The notes beneath the pieces were generated by a model. It was given only the letters and a program-made list of their open reading frames with translations. It was not told the DNA's origin and did not search any database. Shown in pieces: positions 37,337-46,565 of a DNA stretch of 64,000 bases (positions within the stretch are counted from its first letter, which is position 1; the number at the start of each line of letters is the position of its first letter). The translations under genes were made by a program, and so were the position numbers. The stretch lies in assembly GCF_001463885.1 (NCBI RefSeq), contig NZ_BBWQ01000024.1:122605-186604 (forward strand), in the 5' to 3' direction. The stretch comes from Aureimonas altamirensis. Its GTDB lineage: Bacteria > Pseudomonadota > Alphaproteobacteria > Rhizobiales > Rhizobiaceae.

Positions 37337-37603
37337 ACGCTGACCCTGGATGACGAGCGCCTGGCCGGATGCCTGATGAAAAGCGCCCGATAGAGCCTCG
37401 TCATCCACCTCTGTTCCCGAATGAGCTACCGCAAGGCGGTCATCGGTGCGGATCAGCGCTGACCCCCATCATAGCTCCGCCTGTTCTCCTCGATGCGGGG
37501 GATATTGACCCATATCGAGTAAGGCGAGGCTGCTTGCATTCGTGGTCCATTCCAAGGCTGATAGGATGGACGTCCGGCCCGGCTACGAACTGCGCATCAG
37601 ACA

Positions 37604-38509
37604 ATGATCTCCGACACCAGAACACCGCATGAAACCGAGCGGCCCGGCGACAGGATACTGGCCCGAACCGCCCCGCTGATATTCCTGGTTCTCTGGTCGT
37701 CGGGCTTCGGCTTCGCCAAGGTCGGGCTGGAGCACGCTGGGCCGATGACATTGCTGAGCCTGCGGTACGGCGCCGTGGTGACATTGCTGATCCCGGCATT
37801 CCTGATCCGCCGTCCCGCCTTGCCGCGCACCGCCCAAGCGTGGCTGCACATCATCATCGTGGGATTTCTCATCCAGTTCGTCTATTTCGGGCTTGGGCTG
37901 ACCAGCATGTATCTCGGCGTGCCGGTCGGAACGGCGGCGGTGATCGCCTCGCTTCAGCCGATCGTCGTGTGCCTGGCGGCACCCGCCATCACCGGCGAAC
38001 GGATCGGCGGCCTCAAATGGACCGGTATCCTGATCGGACTTTTCGGTGCGGTCGCCGTGATTGCCAGCCAATCGGGCGTGATAGCCGATGGCTATGTCGC
38101 GCTGCCGCTATGCTTCGGATCGATGCTGGCGATGGCAGCGGCGACGCTTTATCAAAAGCGCTTCGGTGCCGCCCATCACGTGATATCCGTCAACCTCGTG
38201 CAGTACACGGTTGGCTTTATCCTCACACTGCCTTTGTCCCTTATGCTGGAGAGCCAGGACGTTTCCTGGACCATGGAGTTTGCGGTCGCGCTCGCATATC
38301 TGGTCATCGCGAACTCGCTTGTCGCCATTTCCCTGCTTCTCTTCATGCTGAGGCGCGGTGAAACATCGCGCGTTTCATCGCTCTTTTTCCTTATCCCGCC
38401 AACCGCCGCACTCAGCGGTTGGCTGCTTCTTGGAGAAACGCTCGGCCCCCTTGCCGTCGCCGGAATGGCTATAGCGGTTGCCGGCGTTGCCTTGGTGCAG
38501 AGGTCCTGA
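37604..38509 (+). CDS. EamA-family (DMT superfamily) transporter
   Basis: A 301-residue inner-membrane protein with ten predicted helices in two EamA repeats (APLIFLVLWSSGFGFAKVGL at the start of repeat one; LYQKRFGAAHHV at the start of repeat two). Members export amino acids or other metabolites. It converges on the SDR gene, leaving 11 bp between stops. Confidence 0.9.
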   Translation: MISDTRTPHETERPGDRILARTAPLIFLVLWSSGFGFAKVGLEHAGPMTLLSLRYGAVVTLLIPAFLIRRPALPRTAQAWLHIIIVGFLIQFVYFGLGLTSMYLGVPVGTAAVIASLQPIVVCLAAPAITGERIGGLKWTGILIGLFGAVAVIASQSGVIADGYVALPLCFGSMLAMAAATLYQKRFGAAHHVISVNLVQYTVGFILTLPLSLMLESQDVSWTMEFAVALAYLVIANSLVAISLLLFMLRRGETSRVSSLFFLIPPTAALSGWLLLGETLGPLAVAGMAIAVAGVALVQRS

Positions 38510-38520
38510 AACCTTACGCG

Positions 38521-39288
38521 CTACAAAAGCATGCCGCCCGAGACTTCGATCCTCTGGGCATTCACCCACCGGTTATCTTCCGACAACAGTGACGCAATGG
38601 CGGGCCCGATGTCGTCGGGCTGGCCGACACGGCCAAGCGCGATCGTGCCGGCGATGAAGGCGTTCACTTCAGCATTGTCGCGAACCGTACCGCCGCCGAA
38701 ATCGGTCTCGATGGCACCTGGAGCGATCGTATTGACGGCGATGCCGCGCGCGCCCAGCTCCTTGGCCTGATATCGGGTCAGAACCTCGATGGCGCCCTTC
38801 ATCGCGGCATAGGCCGCGTAACCCGGCAGGGCAAACCGGGCCAGGCCGGACGACAGGTTCACGATGCGTCCGCCATCCGCGATGACCGGCAGGAGCTTCT
38901 GGGTGAGAAAGAACACGCCCTTCAGATGGATATTCATCAGGAGATCGAACTGGTCCTCCGTCGTCTCGGCGAAGGGCGCATTGATGCCGATACCGGCATT
39001 GTTGATCAGAAAGTCGAATGTGTCCCGCTGCCACTCCTGTTGAAGCGCGGCCTGTACGGCCACCACGAAATCAGGGAAGGACGGCGTCTTGCCGGTATCG
39101 AGCTGCAGCATCACGGCGCGGCGGCCTAAGTCCCGTATCGCCTTTGCCGTCTCTTCGGCCTCACCGCTTTTCGAGTTGTAGGTTCCGATCACGTCGACGC
39201 CGCGCCGGGCAAGCGACATAGCCGTGTTGCGGCCAAGGCCACGGCTGGCTCCGGTAACCAGGGCGATTTTCGGATGGGTGTCGGTCAT
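38521..39288 (-). CDS. Short-chain dehydrogenase/reductase
   Basis: A 255-residue SDR. TGASRGLGRNTA binds NADP, NNAG marks the core, and the catalytic Ser-Tyr-Lys set is in LSSG and YAAYAAMKG (YxxxK). The N-terminal extension of the open frame beyond the ATG at 39288 is spurious. It is divergent from the LysR gene at 39391, which probably controls it through the 102-bp shared intergenic region. Substrate unknown. Confidence 0.92.
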   Translation of the reverse strand: MTDTHPKIALVTGASRGLGRNTAMSLARRGVDVIGTYNSKSGEAEETAKAIRDLGRRAVMLQLDTGKTPSFPDFVVAVQAALQQEWQRDTFDFLINNAGIGINAPFAETTEDQFDLLMNIHLKGVFFLTQKLLPVIADGGRIVNLSSGLARFALPGYAAYAAMKGAIEVLTRYQAKELGARGIAVNTIAPGAIETDFGGGTVRDNAEVNAFIAGTIALGRVGQPDDIGPAIASLLSEDNRWVNAQRIEVSGGMLL

Positions 39289-39390
39289 GTTCGATCTCCT
39301 TGATCGTATTGGCATGGGCCTGAAACTAGCCCCTTCCGCGGTGCAGATAATTCTATATAATCCGGAGTCATCATTCGGGATTTTCGGATT

Positions 39391-40290
39391 ATGGATCGAT
39401 TGGACGCCATGCGCGTCTTCACCCGCATCGTGGAGCGACAGAGCTTCTCCCGAGCGGCCCAGGATCTCGGCCTGCCGGCGTCGACCGCCACGGATGCCGT
39501 CAAGCAGATCGAGCGGCGTCTGGGTGTCCGGCTTCTGGACCGGACAACGCGGCAGGTGCGCCCCACGCCCGACGGGGAAGCCTATTATCGCAGCTGCCTC
39601 AGCATCCTCGATAATGTCGAGGATGCCGAAAGCACCTTGAGCGGCGCCGAGCCGAAAGGGCTTCTGCGTGTAAACCTTCTGGGCAGTCAGGCACGAAGGA
39701 TCATCCTTCCCGCCCTGCCGGATTTTTACGAGCGCTATCCGCAGATCGATCTGTATCTGGGCGAGGCCGATCATTTCGTGGATCTCCTGCGTGAAGGCGT
39801 CGATTGCGTGATCCGGTCGGGGCAGCCCGACAATAGTGAACTGGTCGGCCGCCAGATCGCCCTGCTGCACGAAATTACCGTGGCCTCACCTGCCTACCTG
39901 AAACGCCATGGAAGGCCCGAGAGCTGGGATGCGCTCGATGGTCATCAAATGATCGGGTATCATTCGTCCGCGCTCGGTGCGGCCATGCCGCTGGAATTCG
40001 TCGTCGAGGGCGAGATCAAAAGCGTTGCATTGCCAAGCCGGCTGACGGTCAGCGGCACCGATACGCTCCTTGCGGCGGCACTGGAGGGCCTCGGGATCAT
40101 CCAGGTCCCGCGCTATGCCGTTGCACGGCACATCGAAACCGGCACGCTTGTCGAACTCCTGCCCCACACGCCGCCGACGGCAATGCCAATTCATATCTTC
40201 TATCACAGCAGGTGGCATCTAAGCCTGCGCGTCCGCACCTTCATCGACTGGGTCGTCGAGCTTTATCGCGACATCGATGAGCGGGAGTAA
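39391..40290 (+). CDS. LysR-family transcriptional regulator
   Basis: A 299-residue regulator of the DsdC/YhjC-like branch: MDRLDAMRVFTRIVERQSFS, then AAQDLGLPASTATDAVKQIE as the recognition region. It is divergent from the SDR gene and likely its regulator. The promoter region between them (39289-39390) is AT-rich around ATAATTCTATATAATCCGG. Confidence 0.93.
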   Translation: MDRLDAMRVFTRIVERQSFSRAAQDLGLPASTATDAVKQIERRLGVRLLDRTTRQVRPTPDGEAYYRSCLSILDNVEDAESTLSGAEPKGLLRVNLLGSQARRIILPALPDFYERYPQIDLYLGEADHFVDLLREGVDCVIRSGQPDNSELVGRQIALLHEITVASPAYLKRHGRPESWDALDGHQMIGYHSSALGAAMPLEFVVEGEIKSVALPSRLTVSGTDTLLAAALEGLGIIQVPRYAVARHIETGTLVELLPHTPPTAMPIHIFYHSRWHLSLRVRTFIDWVVELYRDIDERE

Positions 40291-40315
40291 GCCCGCGACG
40301 AGCGCCTGAACGGCT

Positions 40316-42265
40316 TCATGCAAACAGATTGGTATCCGTTACCAAAGCCATGGATTTTGCAGCTTCGTCTGTGTCCAGATCGGCGAACCCCCCGCAACAG
40401 AAGCAGCCAAGGGCCGTGCCCTGCCCGTCATCCGCACGGAACGCCGACCGGGTGGCTTTTGCCTTCAAGCGCGGACCGATCGGCCCGGGAAGGCCGCCTT
40501 GCTGTTGTGAGGCGCTATAGACGGTGGTGCCTTCCTTGAAGGTCTCGACGACCTTGATACTGGGAATGTCGTCGACATCTGCAGTCACGGGATTGCGGTC
40601 GAGGATGACCAGATCGGCCAACTTGCCGATTTCGATGGAGCCCTTCCTGTCTTCCTCGCGATATTGCCATGCCGCCGCCGTCGTCACGGCCTTCAGGGCA
40701 GTCATGACGTCGACGCACTCGTTGGGGCCGACGATGACACCGCTCCGGGACTGTCTTGTCATCGCGGACCACACCATCAGCATGGGGTCGACCGGCGTAA
40801 CCATGAAGTCGTTATGGTTGGAGCATCGGAGCCCTTTGGCGACAGCGCTCTTCATCGGGCTGATGAAAAATGCCCGGTCTTCGCCGAGATTTGCGATGTG
40901 AACGTCGCCCCAGAAATAGGTGTGTTCCGTGAAGAAGGATGGTGAGAGGCCTATGCGGGCATAGGCATCCAACTGATCGGGCCGCATGCACTGCGAATGG
41001 ATCACCACATGGCGTCGGTCATCGCCGGCGCGCACGCCGGCGCCATCGGCGGATGCGATGACCATGTCGATGGCAGCATCGCCATTGGCATGGGACCATA
41101 TCTGAATGTTCTTCTCGGTCAGGCTCTTGTAAAGCTTTGCGATCAGCTCGGGAGGGAAAACCGGTTGGCCCACCCACTCCTGTTCTCCAGCCGGCCCGCC
41201 GGTCAGCAGGGGCTTGGTCCAGTAGGCTGTCTTGCCTTGCGGCGACCCGTCGTTCACCAGCTTGATACCGCCGAGTTTCAGCCTGTTGTCGTAATAGCCG
41301 AACTCCTTTGAGGCATCCCCGATCGCGATCTTTCCGTCATTGTCGGTGCTCAGATAGCTGCGGAATATCTTGGGAACTTCCGCCGCGAAGGGCAGCGAAA
41401 CCACGTCGATATACAGCCTCTTCTCACTGGCGGCCTTGCGCAGAAACGTCAGTTCCTCTGCATGGGTCGCGCCTTCCTGAGCGGTGGTCACGCCTTTGCT
41501 GGCATAGATCTGCTGGGCAGGCTGGAGAAGGTCCAGAAGTTCGGCTTCCGACGGCTGCGGCACCTGCGCGAATATCGGCAGGAAGGCGGTTTCCATCAAC
41601 AGGCCCGCCGGCTCGTTGGAGCCGGGCAACCTTGCGATCAGGCCGCCCTCCGGTGTCGGGGTCTCGGCGGTTATGTCGAAGAGATCGAGTGCACTGGAAT
41701 TGAGGACCGCGCCGTGATTGGACACGTGGATCGCCATAACCGGGTTGTCGGGGAAATGGGCATCCAGATCCATACGCGTCAGTTCGCGGCCTTCTTCCAG
41801 GCCGCTACTGTCGTAGCCATAGCCGATGACCCACTCGCCCTTCGGAATCTGACGCTGCGCCTGATTGTCCTGCAGGGCCTTGACGATGTCGGGTATGGCG
41901 CTGACGGGTCCGACAGGCGCCAGCGACAAATTTGCCCAGACGACGACGCGCGGCGCGTTCATGAAGTGTCCGTGCGCATCGATGAAGCCTGGAAGCAGTG
42001 CGTGGCCGTCGAGATCGATCAGGCGGGTTTGCGGACCGACCCAACGGTTCCGGACGTCCGATTGCGGACCCACGGCAACGATGACGCCATCCTTCACGGC
42101 GACAGCCTCTGCCGTCGGTGCGGCATCATTCATCGTCACGATCGGTCCGCCAAAGATGACGATGTCGGCGCCTTCAGCGGCGCGGGCCGAAAACGGATGG
42201 CCCCACGCCAGAGCACCGACAAGGGCCGATGCTCCACCTGCTACAACGTCACGCCTGGTTGCCAT
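40316..42265 (-). CDS. Tat-exported amidohydrolase, YtcJ-like (Amidohydro_3)
   Basis: A 649-residue metal-dependent hydrolase. The ATG at 42265 opens with ATRRDVVAGGASALVGALAW, a twin-arginine signal, and cleavage near SARAAEG. The N-terminal metal motif is GFIDAHGHF, and ELTRMDLDAHFPDNPV follows, as in YtcJ-type proteins; the C-terminal metal/cap portion ends at VILDRNP. A tail of about 60 residues follows, including a cysteine cluster (GCFCCGG), unlike ordinary family members. Substrate unknown, probably an amide or cyclic imide handled in the periplasm. Confidence 0.88.
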   Translation of the reverse strand: MATRRDVVAGGASALVGALAWGHPFSARAAEGADIVIFGGPIVTMNDAAPTAEAVAVKDGVIVAVGPQSDVRNRWVGPQTRLIDLDGHALLPGFIDAHGHFMNAPRVVVWANLSLAPVGPVSAIPDIVKALQDNQAQRQIPKGEWVIGYGYDSSGLEEGRELTRMDLDAHFPDNPVMAIHVSNHGAVLNSSALDLFDITAETPTPEGGLIARLPGSNEPAGLLMETAFLPIFAQVPQPSEAELLDLLQPAQQIYASKGVTTAQEGATHAEELTFLRKAASEKRLYIDVVSLPFAAEVPKIFRSYLSTDNDGKIAIGDASKEFGYYDNRLKLGGIKLVNDGSPQGKTAYWTKPLLTGGPAGEQEWVGQPVFPPELIAKLYKSLTEKNIQIWSHANGDAAIDMVIASADGAGVRAGDDRRHVVIHSQCMRPDQLDAYARIGLSPSFFTEHTYFWGDVHIANLGEDRAFFISPMKSAVAKGLRCSNHNDFMVTPVDPMLMVWSAMTRQSRSGVIVGPNECVDVMTALKAVTTAAAWQYREEDRKGSIEIGKLADLVILDRNPVTADVDDIPSIKVVETFKEGTTVYSASQQQGGLPGPIGPRLKAKATRSAFRADDGQGTALGCFCCGGFADLDTDEAAKSMALVTDTNLFA

Positions 42266-42401
42266 AGTCAGCTCTCGTTTCAGAAGGTCTATCAAGAGTA
42301 GAAACTGACGGGGTCAATCATCGTCAAGCTTACGATCGTTGTTGGCTGCGGGCGAGGATCCAGCGGTGGAACGCGCAGGCTATGGTCGACGCTGGATCGC
42401 C

Positions 42402-42524
42402 CTATCGGTACTTTTGAAGAAGCGCTTTTCCACGGGCGGACAGCCGATAGCCTATCGGCAGGCTTTCCGTCAGGCCGAGTTCCTTGAGTTGCCGGACCTT
42501 CCTGAACAGCATGACGCCTTCCAT
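42402..42524 (-). pseudogene. Possible remnant of a winged-helix regulator
   Basis: The 40-codon frame from the ATG at 42524 reads LFRKVRQLKELGLTESLPIG and then YRLSARGKALL, like the wing of a MarR/HxlR-type winged helix; no N-terminal half is present. It sits in the 321-bp gap (42266-42586) between the amidohydrolase and the flavoprotein, where no other feature was found. This is a resemblance only. Confidence 0.3.
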
Positions 42525-42586
42525 CAACCGGGCGGCGTCGACCCTACCAGGGAATAAGGCGGCGGACGAACAGGCGCGCGTTCCAG

Positions 42587-43474
42587 TCAGGTATCGAAAA
42601 TGAGCGATTGGCTGACCATCGCTCCGGCCAGCGATCCATCTGCCACGGCCCGCGCGACCATCGAGGGGAAGGCCGCGACGTCTCCGGCTGCATAGACGCC
42701 CGGCACCGACGTCATCATTCGCTCGTCGACCTGTAGGATCGATCCGACCGGGGCCTCTCGCATGGCGCATCCCAACGCGGTCGCAAGTTGACCGCGCGGC
42801 TCGATAAAAGGCGCGATGTAAAGGGCATCGAGGGGAACGGACCGTGCCGGCGCCAGCTCAATATGGCTCAGCCCACCGTCGGCGCCATGCAGCGCTGTGA
42901 CAGGCGCCGTTTCAACCAGGATTTCGAGCGCCGCGAGCGTGTCGATCCCTTCAACCTCGACGCCATTGGTGAACAGCGTCGTCGGACCCCAATTCGCGAT
43001 CAGGCGCGCATGATGCAGGGAGGCCGGACCGGCATAGAGAACGCCCAGCCGGCGATCGGCATACTCGTAGCCATGGCAATAGGGGCAGTGGAGGACGCTT
43101 ACGCCCCAGCGCTCGGCAAGACCCTCAATCGGCGGCAGGATGTCCCGCACGCCGCTGGCGAGGATAAGCCGACGTCCTTCGAGCACCTCGCCAGAGGCGA
43201 GCATGACGGAGAAGCCATCCCGTGCGCCTGTCGTGCCGACGGCCTCTCCATCGACAAGTTGGACCGTTTCGTACGGTTGCAACTGCGCGCGCGCCGTCGC
43301 CAGCATCGCGGCAGGTGTCGAGCCGTCATGGGTGAAAAACCCGTGCGATTGCGGCGAGAAGCGGTTGCGTGGCGTGCCGGTATCCAGAACGGCGACATCG
43401 TGCCGTCCCCGCGCCAGATAGATGGCTGCGGACAGGCCGGCAAAGCTGCCGCCGATGATGATTGCGTCATGCAT
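42587..43474 (-). CDS. Thioredoxin reductase-like FAD-dependent oxidoreductase
   Basis: A 295-residue flavoprotein: FAD motif IIGGSFAGLSAA at the N-terminus, HCPYCHGYE with the redox-active CxxC pair, and the C-terminal FAD motif GVYAAGDVA. The domain layout is that of thioredoxin reductase-like proteins associated with Rrf2 regulators. It overlaps the Rrf2 gene by 8 bp, so the two form an operon with redox-responsive control likely. Confidence 0.9.
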   Translation of the reverse strand: MHDAIIIGGSFAGLSAAIYLARGRHDVAVLDTGTPRNRFSPQSHGFFTHDGSTPAAMLATARAQLQPYETVQLVDGEAVGTTGARDGFSVMLASGEVLEGRRLILASGVRDILPPIEGLAERWGVSVLHCPYCHGYEYADRRLGVLYAGPASLHHARLIANWGPTTLFTNGVEVEGIDTLAALEILVETAPVTALHGADGGLSHIELAPARSVPLDALYIAPFIEPRGQLATALGCAMREAPVGSILQVDERMMTSVPGVYAAGDVAAFPSMVARAVADGSLAGAMVSQSLIFDT

Positions 43475-43925
43475 GACGGATATCCGATCGTTTCATGCCG
43501 ATTGCGACGAGCCGGGCATCGAAATCCTTCGACAGGGAAGCCAGGGTCACCGCTTCCATACGGGCGAGCAGGACGGCCTCCGCCTGTTGCCTGGCATCGT
43601 CAAGCTCGGCGTTGACGGCCTGCTCCACAAGGCAGGATGGATGATCGCTGCGATTGCCGAAGGCGAACAGCCGAGGCGCGCCGATGGCCTCATAGAGCAT
43701 GCGCAACGTGACGTCCTCCGGGCGACGCGCCAGCGCCCAGCCGCCGCCCGGCCCTTTGGTCGAGCGCACGATCCCCGCTTCGCGCAGGCCGGCAAAGGTG
43801 CGGCGTGCAACCACCGGATTGCTCCCCATCGCCTTGGCCATCGCTTCGGACGTCATCGGCGTGGGAGCGTCGGCCATATGGAGAAGCAGGTGCAATACGC
43901 TGGACAGGCGAACATCACTGGACAT
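43467..43925 (-). CDS. Rrf2-family transcriptional regulator
   Basis: A 152-residue winged-helix regulator starting MSSDVRLSSVLHLLLHMA, with the recognition helix region AMGSNPVVARRTFAGL and wing STKGPGGGWALAR. The three-cysteine Fe-S cluster of IscR/NsrR is absent; a single cysteine lies in HPSCLVEQAV. An extended start at 43946 would run through the palindromic operator and is rejected. Confidence 0.9.
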   Translation of the reverse strand: MSSDVRLSSVLHLLLHMADAPTPMTSEAMAKAMGSNPVVARRTFAGLREAGIVRSTKGPGGGWALARRPEDVTLRMLYEAIGAPRLFAFGNRSDHPSCLVEQAVNAELDDARQQAEAVLLARMEAVTLASLSKDFDARLVAIGMKRSDIRHA

Positions 43926-43943
43926 GTAACTATGTGTGTTACA
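43925..43943. promoter_or_regulatory. Inverted repeat at the Rrf2 start, probable autoregulatory operator
   Basis: TGTAAC (43925-43930) and GTTACA (43938-43943) form 6-bp arms around a 7-bp spacer, abutting the Rrf2 start codon. Rrf2 proteins bind sites of this size, so autorepression is the simplest reading. Confidence 0.5.
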
Positions 43944-44026
43944 CATTCAATGCGATGTCAATGGAGGCAAGCGCGGTCCCGAAGCGGCACGCCTTGGCGA
44001 TGGACCTCGGTTCACCGCGCTGATCG

Positions 44027-44854
44027 TCAGCCGTCGGTGGATCGGGTCAGGTTCTCCCAGTCATCGATCTCACTCAGCATTGCCTGAAGCCGATGACGAA
44101 CAAGACCAAGTGCATCGCTGCCCAGAAGCAGTTGCGGCGGGGGATTTTGCGACATCACGAGTGTTAGGACAGCCTCGGCAAGCTTTTCCGGATCTCCCGG
44201 TTGCGCGCCGTGTTTTTTCTGCCGCGCCTCGCGGATCGGATCGAAGAGACTATCGTACTCGCCGATCGAGCGCTCTGTGCGGACCATCGAACGCCCTGCC
44301 CAGTCGGTGCGGAAGGAGCCCGGGCAAAGCGCGGTTACATGGACGCCGAACGGTGCCATCTCGGCACGCATGACTTCGGATATGCCCTGCAGCGCAAACT
44401 TGCTGCCGCAGTAATAGGCGATCCCCGGCATGGTTATCAGGCCACCCATCGAGGTTACGTTGACGACGAACCCCGAACGCCTTTGTCGGAACCGCGGAAA
44501 AAACGCTTTGGCCACCGCGACGGCGCCGAAGACATTCACGTCGAACTGGCGCTGCATCTCCGACAATGGGGATTCTTCCAGCACCCCCTCGTGCCCGTAG
44601 CCGGCATTGTTGATCAGCACGTCGACCGGGCCGAAATCGGCTTCGGCCTGTAGAGCGATCCCTTCGATGCGGTCGAAATCTGTGATGTCGCATAAGACTG
44701 CGTGGGCTTTCGGAAGCCGCCCAAGCAGGGAGCGACGCGCCTCATCGGAACGAACGGTGCCGATGACCTTGTGTCCTGCCCGCAGCGCTGCTCCCGCAAT
44801 GGCAAACCCGAAGCCCGAGTTGGCTCCGGTAATGAAGAAAGTTTTCGCTGTCAT
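44027..44854 (-). CDS. Short-chain dehydrogenase/reductase
   Basis: A 275-residue SDR. TFFITGANSGFGFAIA is the NADP-binding site, NNAGYGHEG and the catalytic SMGG...YYCGSKFAL (YxxxK) follow. The ATG at 44854 is preferred to an upstream in-frame ATG at 44890. It is divergent from the AraC gene, whose product probably regulates it. Confidence 0.92.
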   Translation of the reverse strand: MTAKTFFITGANSGFGFAIAGAALRAGHKVIGTVRSDEARRSLLGRLPKAHAVLCDITDFDRIEGIALQAEADFGPVDVLINNAGYGHEGVLEESPLSEMQRQFDVNVFGAVAVAKAFFPRFRQRRSGFVVNVTSMGGLITMPGIAYYCGSKFALQGISEVMRAEMAPFGVHVTALCPGSFRTDWAGRSMVRTERSIGEYDSLFDPIREARQKKHGAQPGDPEKLAEAVLTLVMSQNPPPQLLLGSDALGLVRHRLQAMLSEIDDWENLTRSTDG

Positions 44855-44949
44855 GATCGGGCCTTGCGTGTGCGTTTCAACGCATTGCAAAATAGTCTGG
44901 GCCTAACCCGCACAACAGCGCAGATACTCTATCAAAATTGAGCAATTCT

Positions 44950-45843
44950 ATGAATTCCAGCGACCTTGCCTGGCAGGCATCCCGGCTGGCGCCGCAGCCT
45001 GGGTACAATCCAACGGCCTTGGGCGGCATGCGCATCCTGCGGTCCGAGACCGTTCTGGAGGATGTGCCTGTCCTGTATCGGCCAGGGGCAGTCTTTGTGC
45101 TGCAAGGCGCGAAGCAGGGCTATCTGGATGGGAAGGTCTATCGCTACGATGCCGACCATTATTTGGGGGTATCGGTTCCCGTGCCGTTCCGCATGGCATC
45201 GCAAGCCAGTGCCGAAAAGCCGCTGCTGGCGCTTTACCTCGAATTCGACCTGCACGTTGCTGCCGAGATTGCCATGACGCTCGAGGATGGCGGGCAAAGT
45301 GCCCGCGAGCAGGCGCGAAGCCTTGTCTCAAGCCCTTTATCTGCAGAGTTGCGAGATCTCTTGCGCAGAACGATGAGCACGCTTGCCGACCGGCAGGAAT
45401 GCGCGATCCTTGGACCCGGCATTCTGCGGGAGCTGCACTACCGTGTCCTCGTGGGGCCTCAGGGCGGCGCTCTTCGGGCGGCCCTGCATCACCGGGGGCC
45501 GGCAGGCCGGATCGTGGACAGCCTCGCGCGCATTCGTGCATCGTTCAATGCGGGGATTTCCGTACCGGAACTGGCGGCGGAAGCTGGTATGAGCGTTCCC
45601 TCCTATCATGCCCATTTCAAGACGCTGACAGGCACGTCGCCGGTGCGCTACATCCGGGCGATGCGTCTTCACGAGGCGCGCGTGATGATCGCCTCCAACC
45701 AGGGCTCCATCGCCACGATCGCAGCCGAAGTCGGCTATGCGAGTGCCGCCCAGTTTGCCCGAGATTTTCGCAGCCATTTCGGACGAACCGCTACAGAGGA
45801 GGCCCGCTGGATGCGGGAGCATCTCGGATATCCAACGGGATGA
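44950..45843 (+). CDS. AraC-family transcriptional regulator
   Basis: A 297-residue regulator. The N-terminal AraC_N cupin-like domain includes YRPGAVFVLQGAKQGYLDGK; the C-terminal double helix-turn-helix includes SVPELAAEAGMSVPSYHAHF and SIATIAAEVGYASAAQFARD. An in-frame TTG at 44938 is an alternative start. It is divergent from an SDR gene, the usual arrangement for this subfamily. Confidence 0.93.
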   Translation: MNSSDLAWQASRLAPQPGYNPTALGGMRILRSETVLEDVPVLYRPGAVFVLQGAKQGYLDGKVYRYDADHYLGVSVPVPFRMASQASAEKPLLALYLEFDLHVAAEIAMTLEDGGQSAREQARSLVSSPLSAELRDLLRRTMSTLADRQECAILGPGILRELHYRVLVGPQGGALRAALHHRGPAGRIVDSLARIRASFNAGISVPELAAEAGMSVPSYHAHFKTLTGTSPVRYIRAMRLHEARVMIASNQGSIATIAAEVGYASAAQFARDFRSHFGRTATEEARWMREHLGYPTG

Positions 45844-45962
45844 CGGAGCAGACTTTTCACTGACCCTGACGAGAATGAAGATGGGCGCCAGGCTAGGGCG
45901 AAGTCATATCCAGACGCGCTGCTCGCAGCTCGGCACAAGCATTGCCGCCTAATACGCAGGGA

Positions 45963-45986
45963 GCCCCCCTCGGCGGGGTTTTCTTT
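45963..45986 (+). terminator. Terminator-like hairpin downstream of the AraC gene
   Basis: A C-run and a G-run (CCCC ... GGGG ending at 45978) form a short GC stem directly followed by TTTTCTTT. It lies 120 bp after the AraC stop and would also insulate the cold-shock gene. Confidence 0.55.
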
Positions 45987-46077
45987 CGCCCGTACCATTC
46001 CGTATTTGATCTGCCCGTCCGGGTCGCCCATAATAGCCTTCGGGTAACGACGCCCAAGATCATCGTGATTGGTTTCC

Positions 46078-46287
46078 ATGGCTACTGGCACTGTAAAATT
46101 CTTCAATATGGACAAAGGCTTCGGCTTTATTACCCCTGACAATGGTGGATCGGATATCTTCGTCCACATCTCGGCCGTACAGGATTCGGGACTCAATTCC
46201 TTGAGTGACGGCCAGAAGGTTTCTTACGACACCGAGGCCGACAAGCGCGGCAAGGGCGACAAGGCAGTGAACCTGAAGGCGCTCTAA
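46078..46287 (+). CDS. Cold-shock domain protein (CspA family)
   Basis: A 69-residue single-domain nucleic-acid-binding protein. RNP1 KGFGFI and RNP2 DIFVHIS are intact after MATGTVKFFNMD. The ATG at 46078 gives the normal length; a start at 46069 is possible. A leader of around 90 bases lies between the upstream hairpin and the start, in keeping with the structured 5' UTRs of csp genes. Confidence 0.95.
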   Translation: MATGTVKFFNMDKGFGFITPDNGGSDIFVHISAVQDSGLNSLSDGQKVSYDTEADKRGKGDKAVNLKAL

Positions 46288-46400
46288 CGAGCCCTGGCTG
46301 TCTTGCATCTGACTCTGTCACGTCCCGGGGTTTTCTTTTGCCCGCCGGAACTGTAGTCAGGGCCTGGCCGACTGCGTGGAGTGTCCGCGTTGGCATCTAG

Positions 46401-46434
46401 AACCCGTCGGGGGAAACCTCGGCGGGTTTCGTTT
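46401..46434 (+). terminator. GNRA-loop hairpin terminator downstream of the cold-shock gene
   Basis: AACCCGTCGGGG (46401-46412), a GAAA tetraloop and CCTCGGCGGGTT (46417-46428) give a 12-bp stem with two G-U pairs, followed by TCGTTTG. It is the first strong terminator after the cold-shock gene. Nothing else is recognised between 46288 and the IS remnant at 46566. Confidence 0.65.
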
Positions 46435-46565
46435 GTGAAGGAGCGGCCGAACAGCGGTTGATCCACCCCTATCGAAGCCGTTTTAAGGCGCACAGCCGCG
46501 TTTTACCTTTGGCGATGCTGTTACTGTTCCGCGCGCCAAGTCTGTTTTCAGCCGAACTGACGCTC

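Noticed and set aside
37369..37632. 87-codon frame between the isochorismatase-like gene and the EamA transporter
   Set aside because: It overlaps the EamA start out of frame and resembles nothing.
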